Assembly: GCA_016712525.1 (NCBI GenBank)
Contig: JADJQX010000006.1
Span: forward strand, 992,001 to 1,056,000
Direction of reading: 5' to 3'
Source: Myxococcales bacterium
GTDB taxonomy: Bacteria > Myxococcota_A > Polyangia > Polyangiales > Polyangiaceae
DNA: 64,000 bases
The notes under the pieces were generated by a model. The model was not told the DNA's origin and ran no database searches. It worked only from the letters and a program-made list of their open reading frames with translations. The translations under genes and the position numbers were made by a program. Within the stretch, counting starts at the first letter, position 1. Each line of letters begins with the position of its first letter. This document shows positions 8,643-24,290 of this stretch, piece after piece.

Positions 8643-8657
8643 ATCGACGGGCTGTCG
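8605..8657 (-). repeat. Dispersed hairpin repeat, copy R1
   Basis: Read on the minus strand, this matches the element at 12237: a left end resembling CAGCCCGTYGAT-CTACTCCC followed by a 29-base core (8605-8633). The core differs from the 12.2-kb cores at two positions, and both changes fall on the same pair of the TCCCC-CGTC-GGGGA stem, giving TCCCT-CGTC-AGGGA. The pairing is kept, which points to selection on a hairpin. Confidence 0.8.
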
Positions 8658-8830
8658 AGCTCGACGTTCGGCCCAAGCACGCCTGGCGATGCGCCCATCT
8701 CCCTACATCCCGCACGCGCCTCCGAGGCACGTGCTTTCGCTGGTGCGCGGCGCCCGAGACCCGCTACGGTAAAACCGTGAAGAGGTCCGTCGAGGCCTCC
8801 CTTTGATCCCTTCGGTGAGGAGCACGCCGC

Positions 8831-10918
8831 ATGAAGCGTTTCGTCGGGTTGGGCCTCGTGGTGTCGGTCTCGGTTGCGTTGGCCTCCTTCGCGTGTTCGT
8901 CGGATCCCACCGTCACGGACGACGCCGGAACGTCGCCCACGGGCACGGGGACGAGCACCTCGCAGCCCCCAGGTCCGGCATGTACGACCGACTCGGAGTG
9001 CGACGGCGGCACCTGCCAGAACGGCGCGTGCTCGAACGCCTCGCGCATCGACGGCAAGAAGAACGGCGACGAGACCGACGTCGACTGCGGCGGAAAGACG
9101 GCACCCCGCTGCGGCGCCGGAAAGGCGTGCCTCCAGCAGGCCGACTGCGACAGCCTCCCGTGCACGGGCGGCGTCTGCAAGAAGTCGAGCCCTGACGACG
9201 GCGTTCAGAACAACGATGAGACCGACGTCGACTGCGGCGGCCTCGCGGCCAAAAAATGCGAGGACGGAAAGACGTGCGCGAACGGCCGCGACTGCGCGAG
9301 CGGCGTGTGCCGTGCGTTCGTGTGCCGCGCGCCCACCATCACCGACGGCGTGAAGAACGGCGACGAGACCTACATCGACTGCGGCGGCACGCTCGCGCCG
9401 GCATGCAAAGCGGGCGAGTCGTGCGCGGTCGCCCGTGACTGCGAGAGCGGCGTCTGCAACCAGACCACCAAGGCGTGCGCGCCCGCCTACACGACCGACG
9501 GCGTGAAGAACGGCACCGAGACGGACATCGACTGCGGCGGTCCCTCGGCGCCCGTGTGCGCGGCCGGGAAGACCTGCGCCGTGGGCGGAGACTGCGACAG
9601 CGGCTTCTGTTCGCTCGACGGTGGCTCGCTCAAGTGCGAGCCCCGGAAGGCTGGCCGCAAAGACGGCGACGAGACGGACGTCGACTGCGGCGGCACGGTG
9701 GCGCCGAAATGCGCCGCCGAGAAGAGCTGCGCGGCCGATCGCGACTGCGCCTCGAACGCGTGCAGCAGCGCGAAGAAGTGCCTCGAAGGCCCGAGCTGCC
9801 GCCCCGTGCTCGGCGGACAGACGTGCGGCACGGGCGACGTAGGCGGCGCCGGCGTCGCTCACGAGAGCTGCTGCAAGAGCATCCAGGTGCCCGGCTACAC
9901 GGACCCGCGCCAGCCTGGCAAGACCGTGTGGCTCGACAAGTACGAGATCACCTCGGGCCGCATGCGCGCGTTCGTCGCCGCGGTGCAGGCCGCGCAGGGC
10001 AGCCCCAACATCAAGGGCTACATGGCCGCGAACCGGCCCGCGCGCTGGGTGAACGGGTGGGAGAACGCGCTGCCGGCCACGGCCGAGGGCCAGACCGAGA
10101 CGTTCACGGTCCAGAACCCCACGGTGGACCTGCTCTACCCCGGGCAAGACAAGTACCTCACGAACCGAACGCAGACGACGTGGTCGGTCGCGAGCGGCAC
10201 CTTCAACTTCCGCCCCGGTCTCTACTTCTCGCTCATGACGCCGGGCGCGACGTTCTTCCCCGAGTACGTGACCCAGGCCGGCGTGGGCTGGCCCACGAAC
10301 GACTACGCGGTCACCCACAACCAGAACTGCTCCACCACGGCCGGCTCGTACGGGTACGGCACGTACTACTTCCCCGACGCGGTGGCCATGCAGTACACTG
10401 GCGGGCGCCGCTTCTTCACGCAGGATCAGATGGACGTCAAGTCGATCAACTGCGTGTCGTTCGCCATGCTTACGGCGTTCTGCGCCTGGGACGGCGGCCA
10501 GCTCGCGACCCAAGAGGTGTGGGACACCGTCTCCGGCAACGGGTCGCGTCTCGGCGGTGCGCCCTCGTGCGCGAACGGGATCAACGCGGGCGCCGACGGC
10601 TCGAACCGCTGCGACGGCCTCCAGGGCCGCGCGCTCGTCTACTACTACCCGCCCGACGGCGGGAACACCTACGACGGCTCGGCGCGCATCGCGCCTCCGG
10701 GGCGCGTACCGGCGGACGAGGTGATCATGCCCGGCGCGGCCGAGGGCTGGCGCGACATGAAGGGCAACGTGATGGAGGCCGTGCTCCTGCCCGACAACAC
10801 GTTCACGTACAAGGGCTATGGGCACGGCTGGAGCAGCGTCACGCACCACCGGAACCAGATCTCGACGCCGCGCATGATGGCCGGCGCGTTCGGTGCACGC
10901 TGCATGCGTTTCAAGTGA
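8831..10918 (+). CDS. Lipoprotein with Cys-rich repeats and FGE/sulfatase-modifying-factor-like domain
   Basis: The product has 695 residues. A lipoprotein signal ends ASFAC, followed by a Thr/Gly/Ser linker. At about 47-320 lie five tandem Cys-rich units of about 50 residues sharing the pattern DGxxNGxETDVDCGG...C...C...DC.SG.C, plus a half unit at the front. The C-terminal part (about 335-695) has formylglycine-generating-enzyme-type features: WLDKYEITSGRMRAFV, INCVSFAMLTAFCAWDGGQLAT and a terminal GARCMRF. This domain fold is also used by non-catalytic proteins; catalytic cysteines for formylglycine formation cannot be confirmed here. ATG 8831 has GAGGAG nearby. It is probably displayed on the cell surface. 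Confidence 0.88.
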   Translation: MKRFVGLGLVVSVSVALASFACSSDPTVTDDAGTSPTGTGTSTSQPPGPACTTDSECDGGTCQNGACSNASRIDGKKNGDETDVDCGGKTAPRCGAGKACLQQADCDSLPCTGGVCKKSSPDDGVQNNDETDVDCGGLAAKKCEDGKTCANGRDCASGVCRAFVCRAPTITDGVKNGDETYIDCGGTLAPACKAGESCAVARDCESGVCNQTTKACAPAYTTDGVKNGTETDIDCGGPSAPVCAAGKTCAVGGDCDSGFCSLDGGSLKCEPRKAGRKDGDETDVDCGGTVAPKCAAEKSCAADRDCASNACSSAKKCLEGPSCRPVLGGQTCGTGDVGGAGVAHESCCKSIQVPGYTDPRQPGKTVWLDKYEITSGRMRAFVAAVQAAQGSPNIKGYMAANRPARWVNGWENALPATAEGQTETFTVQNPTVDLLYPGQDKYLTNRTQTTWSVASGTFNFRPGLYFSLMTPGATFFPEYVTQAGVGWPTNDYAVTHNQNCSTTAGSYGYGTYYFPDAVAMQYTGGRRFFTQDQMDVKSINCVSFAMLTAFCAWDGGQLATQEVWDTVSGNGSRLGGAPSCANGINAGADGSNRCDGLQGRALVYYYPPDGGNTYDGSARIAPPGRVPADEVIMPGAAEGWRDMKGNVMEAVLLPDNTFTYKGYGHGWSSVTHHRNQISTPRMMAGAFGARCMRFK

Positions 10919-10957
10919 GGGGTGCGATCGAGCCGACTTTCGACTAAGCTCCACGGC

Positions 10958-11407
10958 GTGTCGGAGGAAGGCTCGTCCAAACCGCCCATGCCCACGGAGC
11001 CGCTGGGCGAGGCCGAAGAGCCCGTGTTCCCCTCGGAGGACGAGGTCACTGCGGAGTATCCCGTGGCGCCCTTCGTCGCCGCGTCCATGAATGGGGCTGC
11101 GGCTCCTCGCTCGCCCACGCCCACGCCGACGCCCGCACCTCCGCCCTCGGTCCACGACGACGAGCCCACGATCGAGCGTGTCGTTCCCGCGGCGGTGGCG
11201 GCGGCCCGTCGCGAGGACGAGTTTCGCACGGTGAACATCTCGTTCTCGGAGATCCTCGCGCGGATCGGTCCGAGGCACCTCGGTGGACCCGTGCCGCCCA
11301 TTCGCGACGATCTCTACACTACCGAAGGCGGAGCGGCCGAGGCTCCTCCGCCGTCGACCACCGAGCTCGACGGCGAGTGGAACGACGACGGCGGCACCGA
11401 AGGGTGA
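10958..11407 (+). CDS. Hypothetical acidic, proline-rich protein
   Basis: The product has 149 residues, is rich in Pro, Glu and Ala, and contains a PTPTPTPAPPP run at about 48-60. It has no signal peptide or membrane segment and no recognisable domain. A more structured-looking patch, EFRTVNISFSEILARIG, lies at about 88-104. GTG 10958 was chosen; an in-frame ATG at 10922 is immediately after the previous stop and has no ribosome-binding site. The stop overlaps the region before the following DUF218-type gene, suggesting coupling. Confidence 0.6.
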   Translation: MSEEGSSKPPMPTEPLGEAEEPVFPSEDEVTAEYPVAPFVAASMNGAAAPRSPTPTPTPAPPPSVHDDEPTIERVVPAAVAAARREDEFRTVNISFSEILARIGPRHLGGPVPPIRDDLYTTEGGAAEAPPPSTTELDGEWNDDGGTEG

Positions 11408-11414
11408 GCGTGCG

Positions 11415-12203
11415 TTGAGGCTCCGTCTTCGAGGCCGCGCCGTCGAACGGGTATGGCTCCTCGCGCGGGCGACGACCTGGGCTCGAACGTGCGGGCGAGC
11501 GCTCGTTTTGGCGTCGTGTGTGTTGAGTGCGGCCGTGGTGTCGTGTGCGGGGCCGCAGCCGCCGTCGACGCCGGTCGCCGAGGTGATCGACGTGCCCCAC
11601 GGGTGGTCGTACTGCGACCCGGGCGAGCGCGTGAACCTCTCGCGCGAGAACGCCGACGTGATCGAATCGGACGCGCTCCGCATGCGCACCCGGTCGCCGT
11701 ACGACGTCATCGTGGTGCCGGGGTACACGCCCGACGACGCCAAGAAGCCGATGCCCGAGGTGCACCCGGTCGCCGCGGCCCGCCTCGACGAGGCCATCGC
11801 GCTCTACAAGGAAGGCAAGGCGGGCCTCGTGCTCGTCACGGGCGGCGCCGTGCGCCCCGAGGGGACGCCGTACACCGAGGCCCTCGTGATGAAGCGCTAC
11901 CTGCTCGAGCATGGCATCTCCGAGGCAGCGATCGTGGTGGAGCCGTGCGCCCGTCACTCGACCACCAACCTGCGGAACGCCGGGCGGTTCATGCTGAAGT
12001 ACCACCTCCGCACGGCCCTCGTCGTGACGAGCGCGGACCAGGCGTTCTACTTCGCGAACGGGCGCGTCTCGAGCTTCGAGCTCCGCTCGCGCACCGAGCT
12101 CGGGTACATGGTCGGCAGCCTCAAGAACCGCACGTCCACCTCGATCGAGTTCGCGCCGTCCGCCGCGGTCCTGCGCCGTGGCCCCGACCCGAGAGACCCT
12201 TGA
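11415..12203 (+). CDS. YdcF/SanA-like DUF218 family protein, predicted lipoprotein
   Basis: The product has about 262 residues. The DUF218-type features are VIVVPGYTP (about 97-105), LVTGGAVRPEGTPYTEALVMKRYL (about 140-165) and a later RTALVVTSADQAFYF. Family members include ElyC, SanA and YdcF, which are linked to envelope maintenance. Before the domain is a hydrophobic stretch ending VVSC, a good lipobox. The start is uncertain: TTG 11415 gives a short Arg-rich leader before the signal, while ATG 11283 would overlap the previous gene by about 120 bases. Confidence 0.75.
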   Translation: MRLRLRGRAVERVWLLARATTWARTCGRALVLASCVLSAAVVSCAGPQPPSTPVAEVIDVPHGWSYCDPGERVNLSRENADVIESDALRMRTRSPYDVIVVPGYTPDDAKKPMPEVHPVAAARLDEAIALYKEGKAGLVLVTGGAVRPEGTPYTEALVMKRYLLEHGISEAAIVVEPCARHSTTNLRNAGRFMLKYHLRTALVVTSADQAFYFANGRVSSFELRSRTELGYMVGSLKNRTSTSIEFAPSAAVLRRGPDPRDP

Positions 12204-12236
12204 CCATGGGCCCGCCCTCGAGGACCGACTTGGGCC

Positions 12237-12524
12237 CTAGCAGCCCGTTGATTTTCTCCGCTCCCCCGTCGGGGACTTCCAAGGGTCGTCGGCCGCTCCC
12301 CCGTCGGGGACTTCCAAGGGTCGTCGCCGCCGCATCCCGACCGCCTTCGTTGCGATCCTGCGGTGCGTCCCCCGTCGGGGACTTCCAAGGGTCGTCCTCA
12401 CCTACACAAGTAGGCTCCGGGCGCTCCTCGGATCGCGCCTCGACGGGTCGGGCGCGGACATCGAACGGCCTCGGTCCCCCGTCGGGGACTTCCAAGGGTC
12501 GTCCGAAAATCAACAGGCTGCTAG
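12237..12524 (+). mobile_element. 288-bp MITE-like element R2 with inverted ends and four internal repeats
   Basis: The ends, 12237-12256 and 12505-12524, are 20-bp inverted repeats with one mismatch, each starting at a CTAG. Inside are four identical 29-base direct repeats at 12262-12290, 12297-12325, 12368-12396 and 12475-12503, separated by 6, 42 and 78 bases. Start-to-start distances are 35, 71 and 107, which increase by 36. Each repeat begins with a 5-bp hairpin (TCCCC, loop CGTC, GGGGA). No open reading frame fits inside and no target duplication is evident. I infer a non-autonomous element; the mover is unknown. Confidence 0.75.
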
Positions 12525-12527
12525 CGC

Positions 12528-12797
12528 GCGGCGCGCTCCGTTTGGCGCGAAGAAAAAGTGACGGCCTCTGGCACGCGCACCTTCCACGCAAGACGCGGAT
12601 TTTGCATGCTTTTGGGGTGCACTGAACGCCCGGATAGGTCTCCTCAGGCAAGGCGCGTGCCGTCGTGCTTGACTTTGCCCCGGATGCCTGTCAGGTAGCG
12701 CGTCCCCACCTATCCTTAGCCTTGCCCAGAGGCCCCCGGAACGCGCACCGGGTGCCCTCCTTTTCTCTTCGAGTCGTGCCGCGAGCAGGAGCATTCG
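12528..12797 (+). promoter_or_regulatory. rpoB upstream region with weak candidate promoter
   Basis: This gene-free stretch lies between the repeat element and rpoB. It holds a TTGACT box at 12669-12674; the matching -10 is poor (AGGTAG at 12693-12698 after 18 bases). A second AT-richer segment, TATCCTTAG, is at 12711-12719. The transcript would have a leader of about 70-100 bases. Nothing else is recognised here. Confidence 0.3.
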
Positions 12798-16934
<4,137 letters not shown>

Positions 16935-16942
16935 GGCCCGCG

Positions 16943-16972
16943 GGAGCCGAGGGTCTTCGGGCCCTCCGCTCC
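16943..16972 (+). other. Intercistronic hairpin between rpoB and rpoC
   Basis: GGAGC/GCTCC and GAGGG/CCCTC form a 10-bp stem interrupted by one C-C mismatch, with an 8-base loop. No T-run follows directly, so it is more likely a stability or processing element than a terminator. Confidence 0.5.
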
Positions 16973-17085
16973 CCACCTCGTTTTCCGTGCATCGTGCACC
17001 CATTCGACCGAGGTGTGGCGCTCCCGCGAGCGCCCCTCGCTCCCCCAAGTTCCAAGCTTCGATTCGAAACTAGAAAGGCATCTCC

Positions 17086-21336
<4,251 letters not shown>

Positions 21337-21371
21337 CGAGCCGCACGGCCCAAGGGTCGTGACGACTGGCG

Positions 21372-21406
21372 AAGGCTCGGGACGACCTCCCGGGCCTTCT
21401 GCTTTT
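21372..21406 (+). terminator. Rho-independent terminator after rpoC
   Basis: An 11-bp stem (21372-21382 with 21388-21398, one G-T pair) with a 5-base loop is followed by CTGCTTTT, ending the rpoBC transcript. Confidence 0.85.
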
Positions 21407-21835
21407 CGTGGGCACGACGAGGCCGCCCGAGGGTCGTGGCGCGGCGTGAGAGGGCCTCCGTGCGTCTCGGTGAACGTCGTCGGCGCCTCGCGTGCGCGAA
21501 GGCCAAGGCGCCTCGCGTGCGCGAAGGGCGAGCCGAGGAGCCCTCCTCTTCGTCCCTTCGCGCGGGTCGGGTGCCGTGGGGCGATGTGGGACGGCGCGTC
21601 GCCCTTACGGGCGTGAAAACCGTCCAGAATCGCCGAAAATCCGCGAAAATTGGCGGGTGCGTGTCTCCCTCACGGAGGTGTCGCAGGGACGAGGTGTAAG
21701 GCGTGCTCCGCTCTTTGGCGACCAAAACGACGGTTTACCGCAACGGCATGTGGACAGCCCTAAGGCACGCACTTAACGTTAGCGCTCGTGCTCCGTTCGA
21801 ATGACGAGCTCTTAACCCGATGCGTTGGGGGATGT
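21407..21835 (+). other. Gene-free intergenic stretch with a 25-bp direct duplication
   Basis: Short open frames here lack coding character. The stretch holds two adjacent copies of a sequence starting GGCGCCTCGCGTGCGCGAAGG, at 21482 and 21507 (period 25). The last 120 bases are less GC-rich (CTTAACGTTAG near 21770-21782) and probably contain the promoter of the signalling operon, but I see no convincing box pair. Confidence 0.5.
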
Positions 21836-22777
21836 GTGGCCGAGGAGTTTGCCAAAAGCCGAGTCGTGTTGGTCGACGACGATCCGTCGCGCTCCGAGAG
21901 GACCTCGTCGGTCCTCGCCGCGGCCGGATACGAGGTCGTGGCCGAACGATCCGTCGAGCACATCGTGCGGCTCCTCGAGGACCCGAACCCCACGGTCGTG
22001 CTGTTCGACATCTCCTCTCCCGGAGCCGCCCGTAACATGAGCGAGCGCCACTCCGAGCTCGCGGACGCCATCGCCGATCGGTGGCCCATCGTGCTCTACG
22101 GCGACCGCACGGAGACGCCGCGCACCGAGCCTCCCGCCGGGCCCTACGACAGCCCCACGAGGGACGGCCTCCTCGATCTCATCGCGGGCCTCTTGCCCAC
22201 GCCCTCGTTCGACGATCCACCCGCCGAGTCCGACCGGCCGACGAACCCCATCGCGATCGGCGCGCCCGGGAGCGCCCACCACATCTCGCTCCCTCCGGAC
22301 TCGCTCCCGCGTTCGGTCCCGGCGAGCGGCGCGATGCCGAAGCTCTCACCGAGCCAAGGCGACTGGGAGCGTGTGCGCCTCTTGTTGATCGACGAGAGCG
22401 AGATGACCCTCGAGCTCATGCAGGAGCGCCTCGCGCACGAAGGGGCGGACGTGCGCATCGCCGTCGCTCTCGGCGAGGTCGACTCGATCGTGGCGAACTG
22501 GTCGCCCAACCTGGTCGTGGCCAACGTGAGGCGCGGGGACCTCGCGGGAGACGCCCTCTGCATGCGGCTCCGTCACGCGGTGGGCTCGCAAGAGCTCCGC
22601 ATCTTGCTCTGCTCGACGCTCCCCGACGCCGAGCTGCGTGTGCTCGCGATGGCGGCGGGAGCCGATGGATACGTGTCGAAGAGCCGTGGCCTCGATAGCT
22701 TCGTCCGTGAGGTGGTCGAGATGGCCATGCGGCTCACGCCGCCGAACATGGCCTTGGGAAGGGCGCAAAAGGCATGA
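21836..22777 (+). CDS. Dual receiver-like response regulator, second domain Asp-to-Asn
   Basis: The product has 313 residues. The first receiver-like domain (about 8-120) has the acidic triplet VDDD near 13-16 and a phospho-acceptor Asp58 in VLFDIS, but its second half is divergent. A Pro/Ser linker follows (about 125-175). The second domain (about 178-300) keeps LLIDES, the Thr/Ser and Lys282 (VSKSRG), but the acceptor position is Asn230 in LVVANV, so it cannot be phosphorylated normally. GTG 21836 follows GGGGGATGT; the frame also opens at GTG 21788. It overlaps the next gene by 4 bases. Confidence 0.85.
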   Translation: MAEEFAKSRVVLVDDDPSRSERTSSVLAAAGYEVVAERSVEHIVRLLEDPNPTVVLFDISSPGAARNMSERHSELADAIADRWPIVLYGDRTETPRTEPPAGPYDSPTRDGLLDLIAGLLPTPSFDDPPAESDRPTNPIAIGAPGSAHHISLPPDSLPRSVPASGAMPKLSPSQGDWERVRLLLIDESEMTLELMQERLAHEGADVRIAVALGEVDSIVANWSPNLVVANVRRGDLAGDALCMRLRHAVGSQELRILLCSTLPDAELRVLAMAAGADGYVSKSRGLDSFVREVVEMAMRLTPPNMALGRAQKA

Positions 22778-23517
22778 CGACGATACCCTCCGTGAAACCG
22801 AGCCCGCTCCTGCGCGCCGAGGCCGATCTCCCCGACCGTCGGGTGACGTCGTACGCGACCGAGCTCGGCGAGTCGTCCGTGTTCCTCGTGAGCGACGTGC
22901 TCCCGTCCGTCGGCTCCGAGGTGACCATCCGGCTCTCTCTCGCCCGGGCCGTCGCGCCGATCCGCGTGAGCGGCGTCGTGTCGGAGGTGCGCCTCTCGAG
23001 TGGCCCGGGTGTCCCCTCCGGGTTCTGCGTACGCTTCGAGGCCGACGATGCGGCGCGTGACGCGCTCCGCAAGTTCGCGCAGCGCATCGCGGAGCCGCGT
23101 TCGTTCGCGAACTGCCCCGAGCTCTCCGTGCTGCTCGTCGAGGACAACCGCCTCATTCGCGACATGTTCTCCTACGCCGTCAACAAGTACTTCCGTGAGC
23201 GAAAGGGCTCGCTCCACCTCGACCAAGCGGACGACGCCGCGACGGCCGTAGAGAAGCTCGCCGAGCGCAGGTACGATCTCGTGATCGTGGACTACTACCT
23301 CCCGGCCCAAGACGGCGCGTCGTTCATCGCGAAGCTCCGCCAAGACCCGAAGAACTCGGAGGCCTCGGTGGTGGCGATCAGCGTGGGAGGGAGCGACGTT
23401 CGAGAGGCCACGCTCTCGGCGGGTGCGGATATCTTCTTGTCGAAGCCGCTCGTGCTTCGCGACCTCTTCCAGACCCTCGAGCTCTTGATGGCGCGGGAGG
23501 ACCTCGGTGTCGCGTAA
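22774..23517 (+). CDS. PilZ-like domain fused to a receiver domain
   Basis: The product has 247 residues. The N-terminal part (about 15-105) resembles the myxobacterial PilZ-type domain: TELGESSVFLVSDVLPSVGSEVTIRLSL, then SGFCVRFE. The RxxxR c-di-GMP motif is not intact, so binding is doubtful. The C-terminal receiver (about 117-240) has VEDN, acceptor Asp173 in IVDYYLP and Lys in LSKPL. The ATG overlaps the previous stop (ATGA), and the end overlaps the next start, indicating translational coupling in the signalling operon. Confidence 0.82.
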   Translation: MTTIPSVKPSPLLRAEADLPDRRVTSYATELGESSVFLVSDVLPSVGSEVTIRLSLARAVAPIRVSGVVSEVRLSSGPGVPSGFCVRFEADDAARDALRKFAQRIAEPRSFANCPELSVLLVEDNRLIRDMFSYAVNKYFRERKGSLHLDQADDAATAVEKLAERRYDLVIVDYYLPAQDGASFIAKLRQDPKNSEASVVAISVGGSDVREATLSAGADIFLSKPLVLRDLFQTLELLMAREDLGVA

Positions 23518-23881
23518 AATTCTCATCATCGACGATAGCCCCCTCATCCTCGAGCTCACGAAGAACGCGCTCACGGACGAGGGCTACGACGTCTCCGTAG
23601 CGACGACCCTCGACGAGTTCGAGGCGCTCCGCCAGTCGGAGCCGCCGGATCTCATCTTGGTCGACGTTCAAATGCCCGAGGCGTTCGGCGACGATCTCAC
23701 GGCGCTCCTCCGCGGGGCCTACTCGGTGAGCGTGCCCATTTTCTTGCTCTCGAGCCTGAGCGACGAGGAGCTCGCGGCGCGGGCCGCGGCAGCCGACGCG
23801 ACGGGCTTCATCTCGAAGCGAGCGGGGCTCGATCGCCTTGTGGCGCGTGTGCACGAAGCCGTCGGAGGAGCGAAGACGTGA
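23507..23881 (+). CDS. Single-domain response regulator
   Basis: The product has 124 residues and is one CheY-like receiver: acidic pair in IIDDSP (9-10), acceptor Asp53 in LVDVQMP, Ser in LLSSLS and Lys in FISKRAG. There is no output domain, so it acts as a phospho-intermediate or by protein binding. GTG 23507 lies inside the end of the PilZ-receiver gene, and its stop overlaps the Hpt gene start. Confidence 0.9.
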   Translation: MSRKILIIDDSPLILELTKNALTDEGYDVSVATTLDEFEALRQSEPPDLILVDVQMPEAFGDDLTALLRGAYSVSVPIFLLSSLSDEELAARAAAADATGFISKRAGLDRLVARVHEAVGGAKT

Positions 23882-24198
23882 TAGCCGATTTGCAGCGCAA
23901 GTTCTTCCCGAGGTTCGCCAAGTCCGCGCGCGAGCGTGTGGCCCTGGGGATGCAAACGGCCAACGCCACGGAGGGAGACGGCGCGCTCCAGCTCGCGCGC
24001 CACATGCACTCGCTCGCGGGCGAGGCGGGGCTGCTCGGCCTCGGTGACCTCGTCGTGATCGCCCGCGCGGCCGAAGAGGCGGCGACTCAGCTCCACGCCG
24101 ACGCCACGCAAGGGCGCCGCGAGGGCCTCTTGGCGGCCCTCGGTGAGCTCGAGAGCGCGATCGGGCGCATCGAGTCCTCGTTCGACTCGTCCAAGTGA
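23878..24198 (+). CDS. Histidine phosphotransfer (Hpt) protein
   Basis: The product has 106 residues, all helical. The phosphorylatable histidine is His44 in RHMHSLAGEAGLLGL, matching the Hpt pattern HxLKG with Ala for Lys. Hpt proteins shuttle phosphate between receivers in multistep relays. GTG 23878 overlaps the upstream receiver stop. It is the last gene of the operon. No kinase is encoded in this operon, but a hybrid kinase lacking an Hpt lies 3 kb downstream. Confidence 0.85.
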   Translation: MIADLQRKFFPRFAKSARERVALGMQTANATEGDGALQLARHMHSLAGEAGLLGLGDLVVIARAAEEAATQLHADATQGRREGLLAALGELESAIGRIESSFDSSK

Positions 24199-24290
24199 CC
24201 TAAGCTCTGGGAAGGGGAGCCACGAAAGGAGAATTTCGCATCGCGTCTAAGCAAGATGAATGTTCCACGCGCAGTTAGGGAGGTAGTGTG

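Noticed and set aside
12262..12503. CRISPR array
   Set aside because: Four identical 29-base repeats are present, but spacers are 6, 42 and 78 bases, the set sits between inverted ends, no cas genes are near, and cores recur elsewhere singly (8605) or as a partial core (33768).
21359..21776. Small ORFs after rpoC
   Set aside because: They span the terminator and the 25-bp duplication, overlap in several frames and lack start signals.
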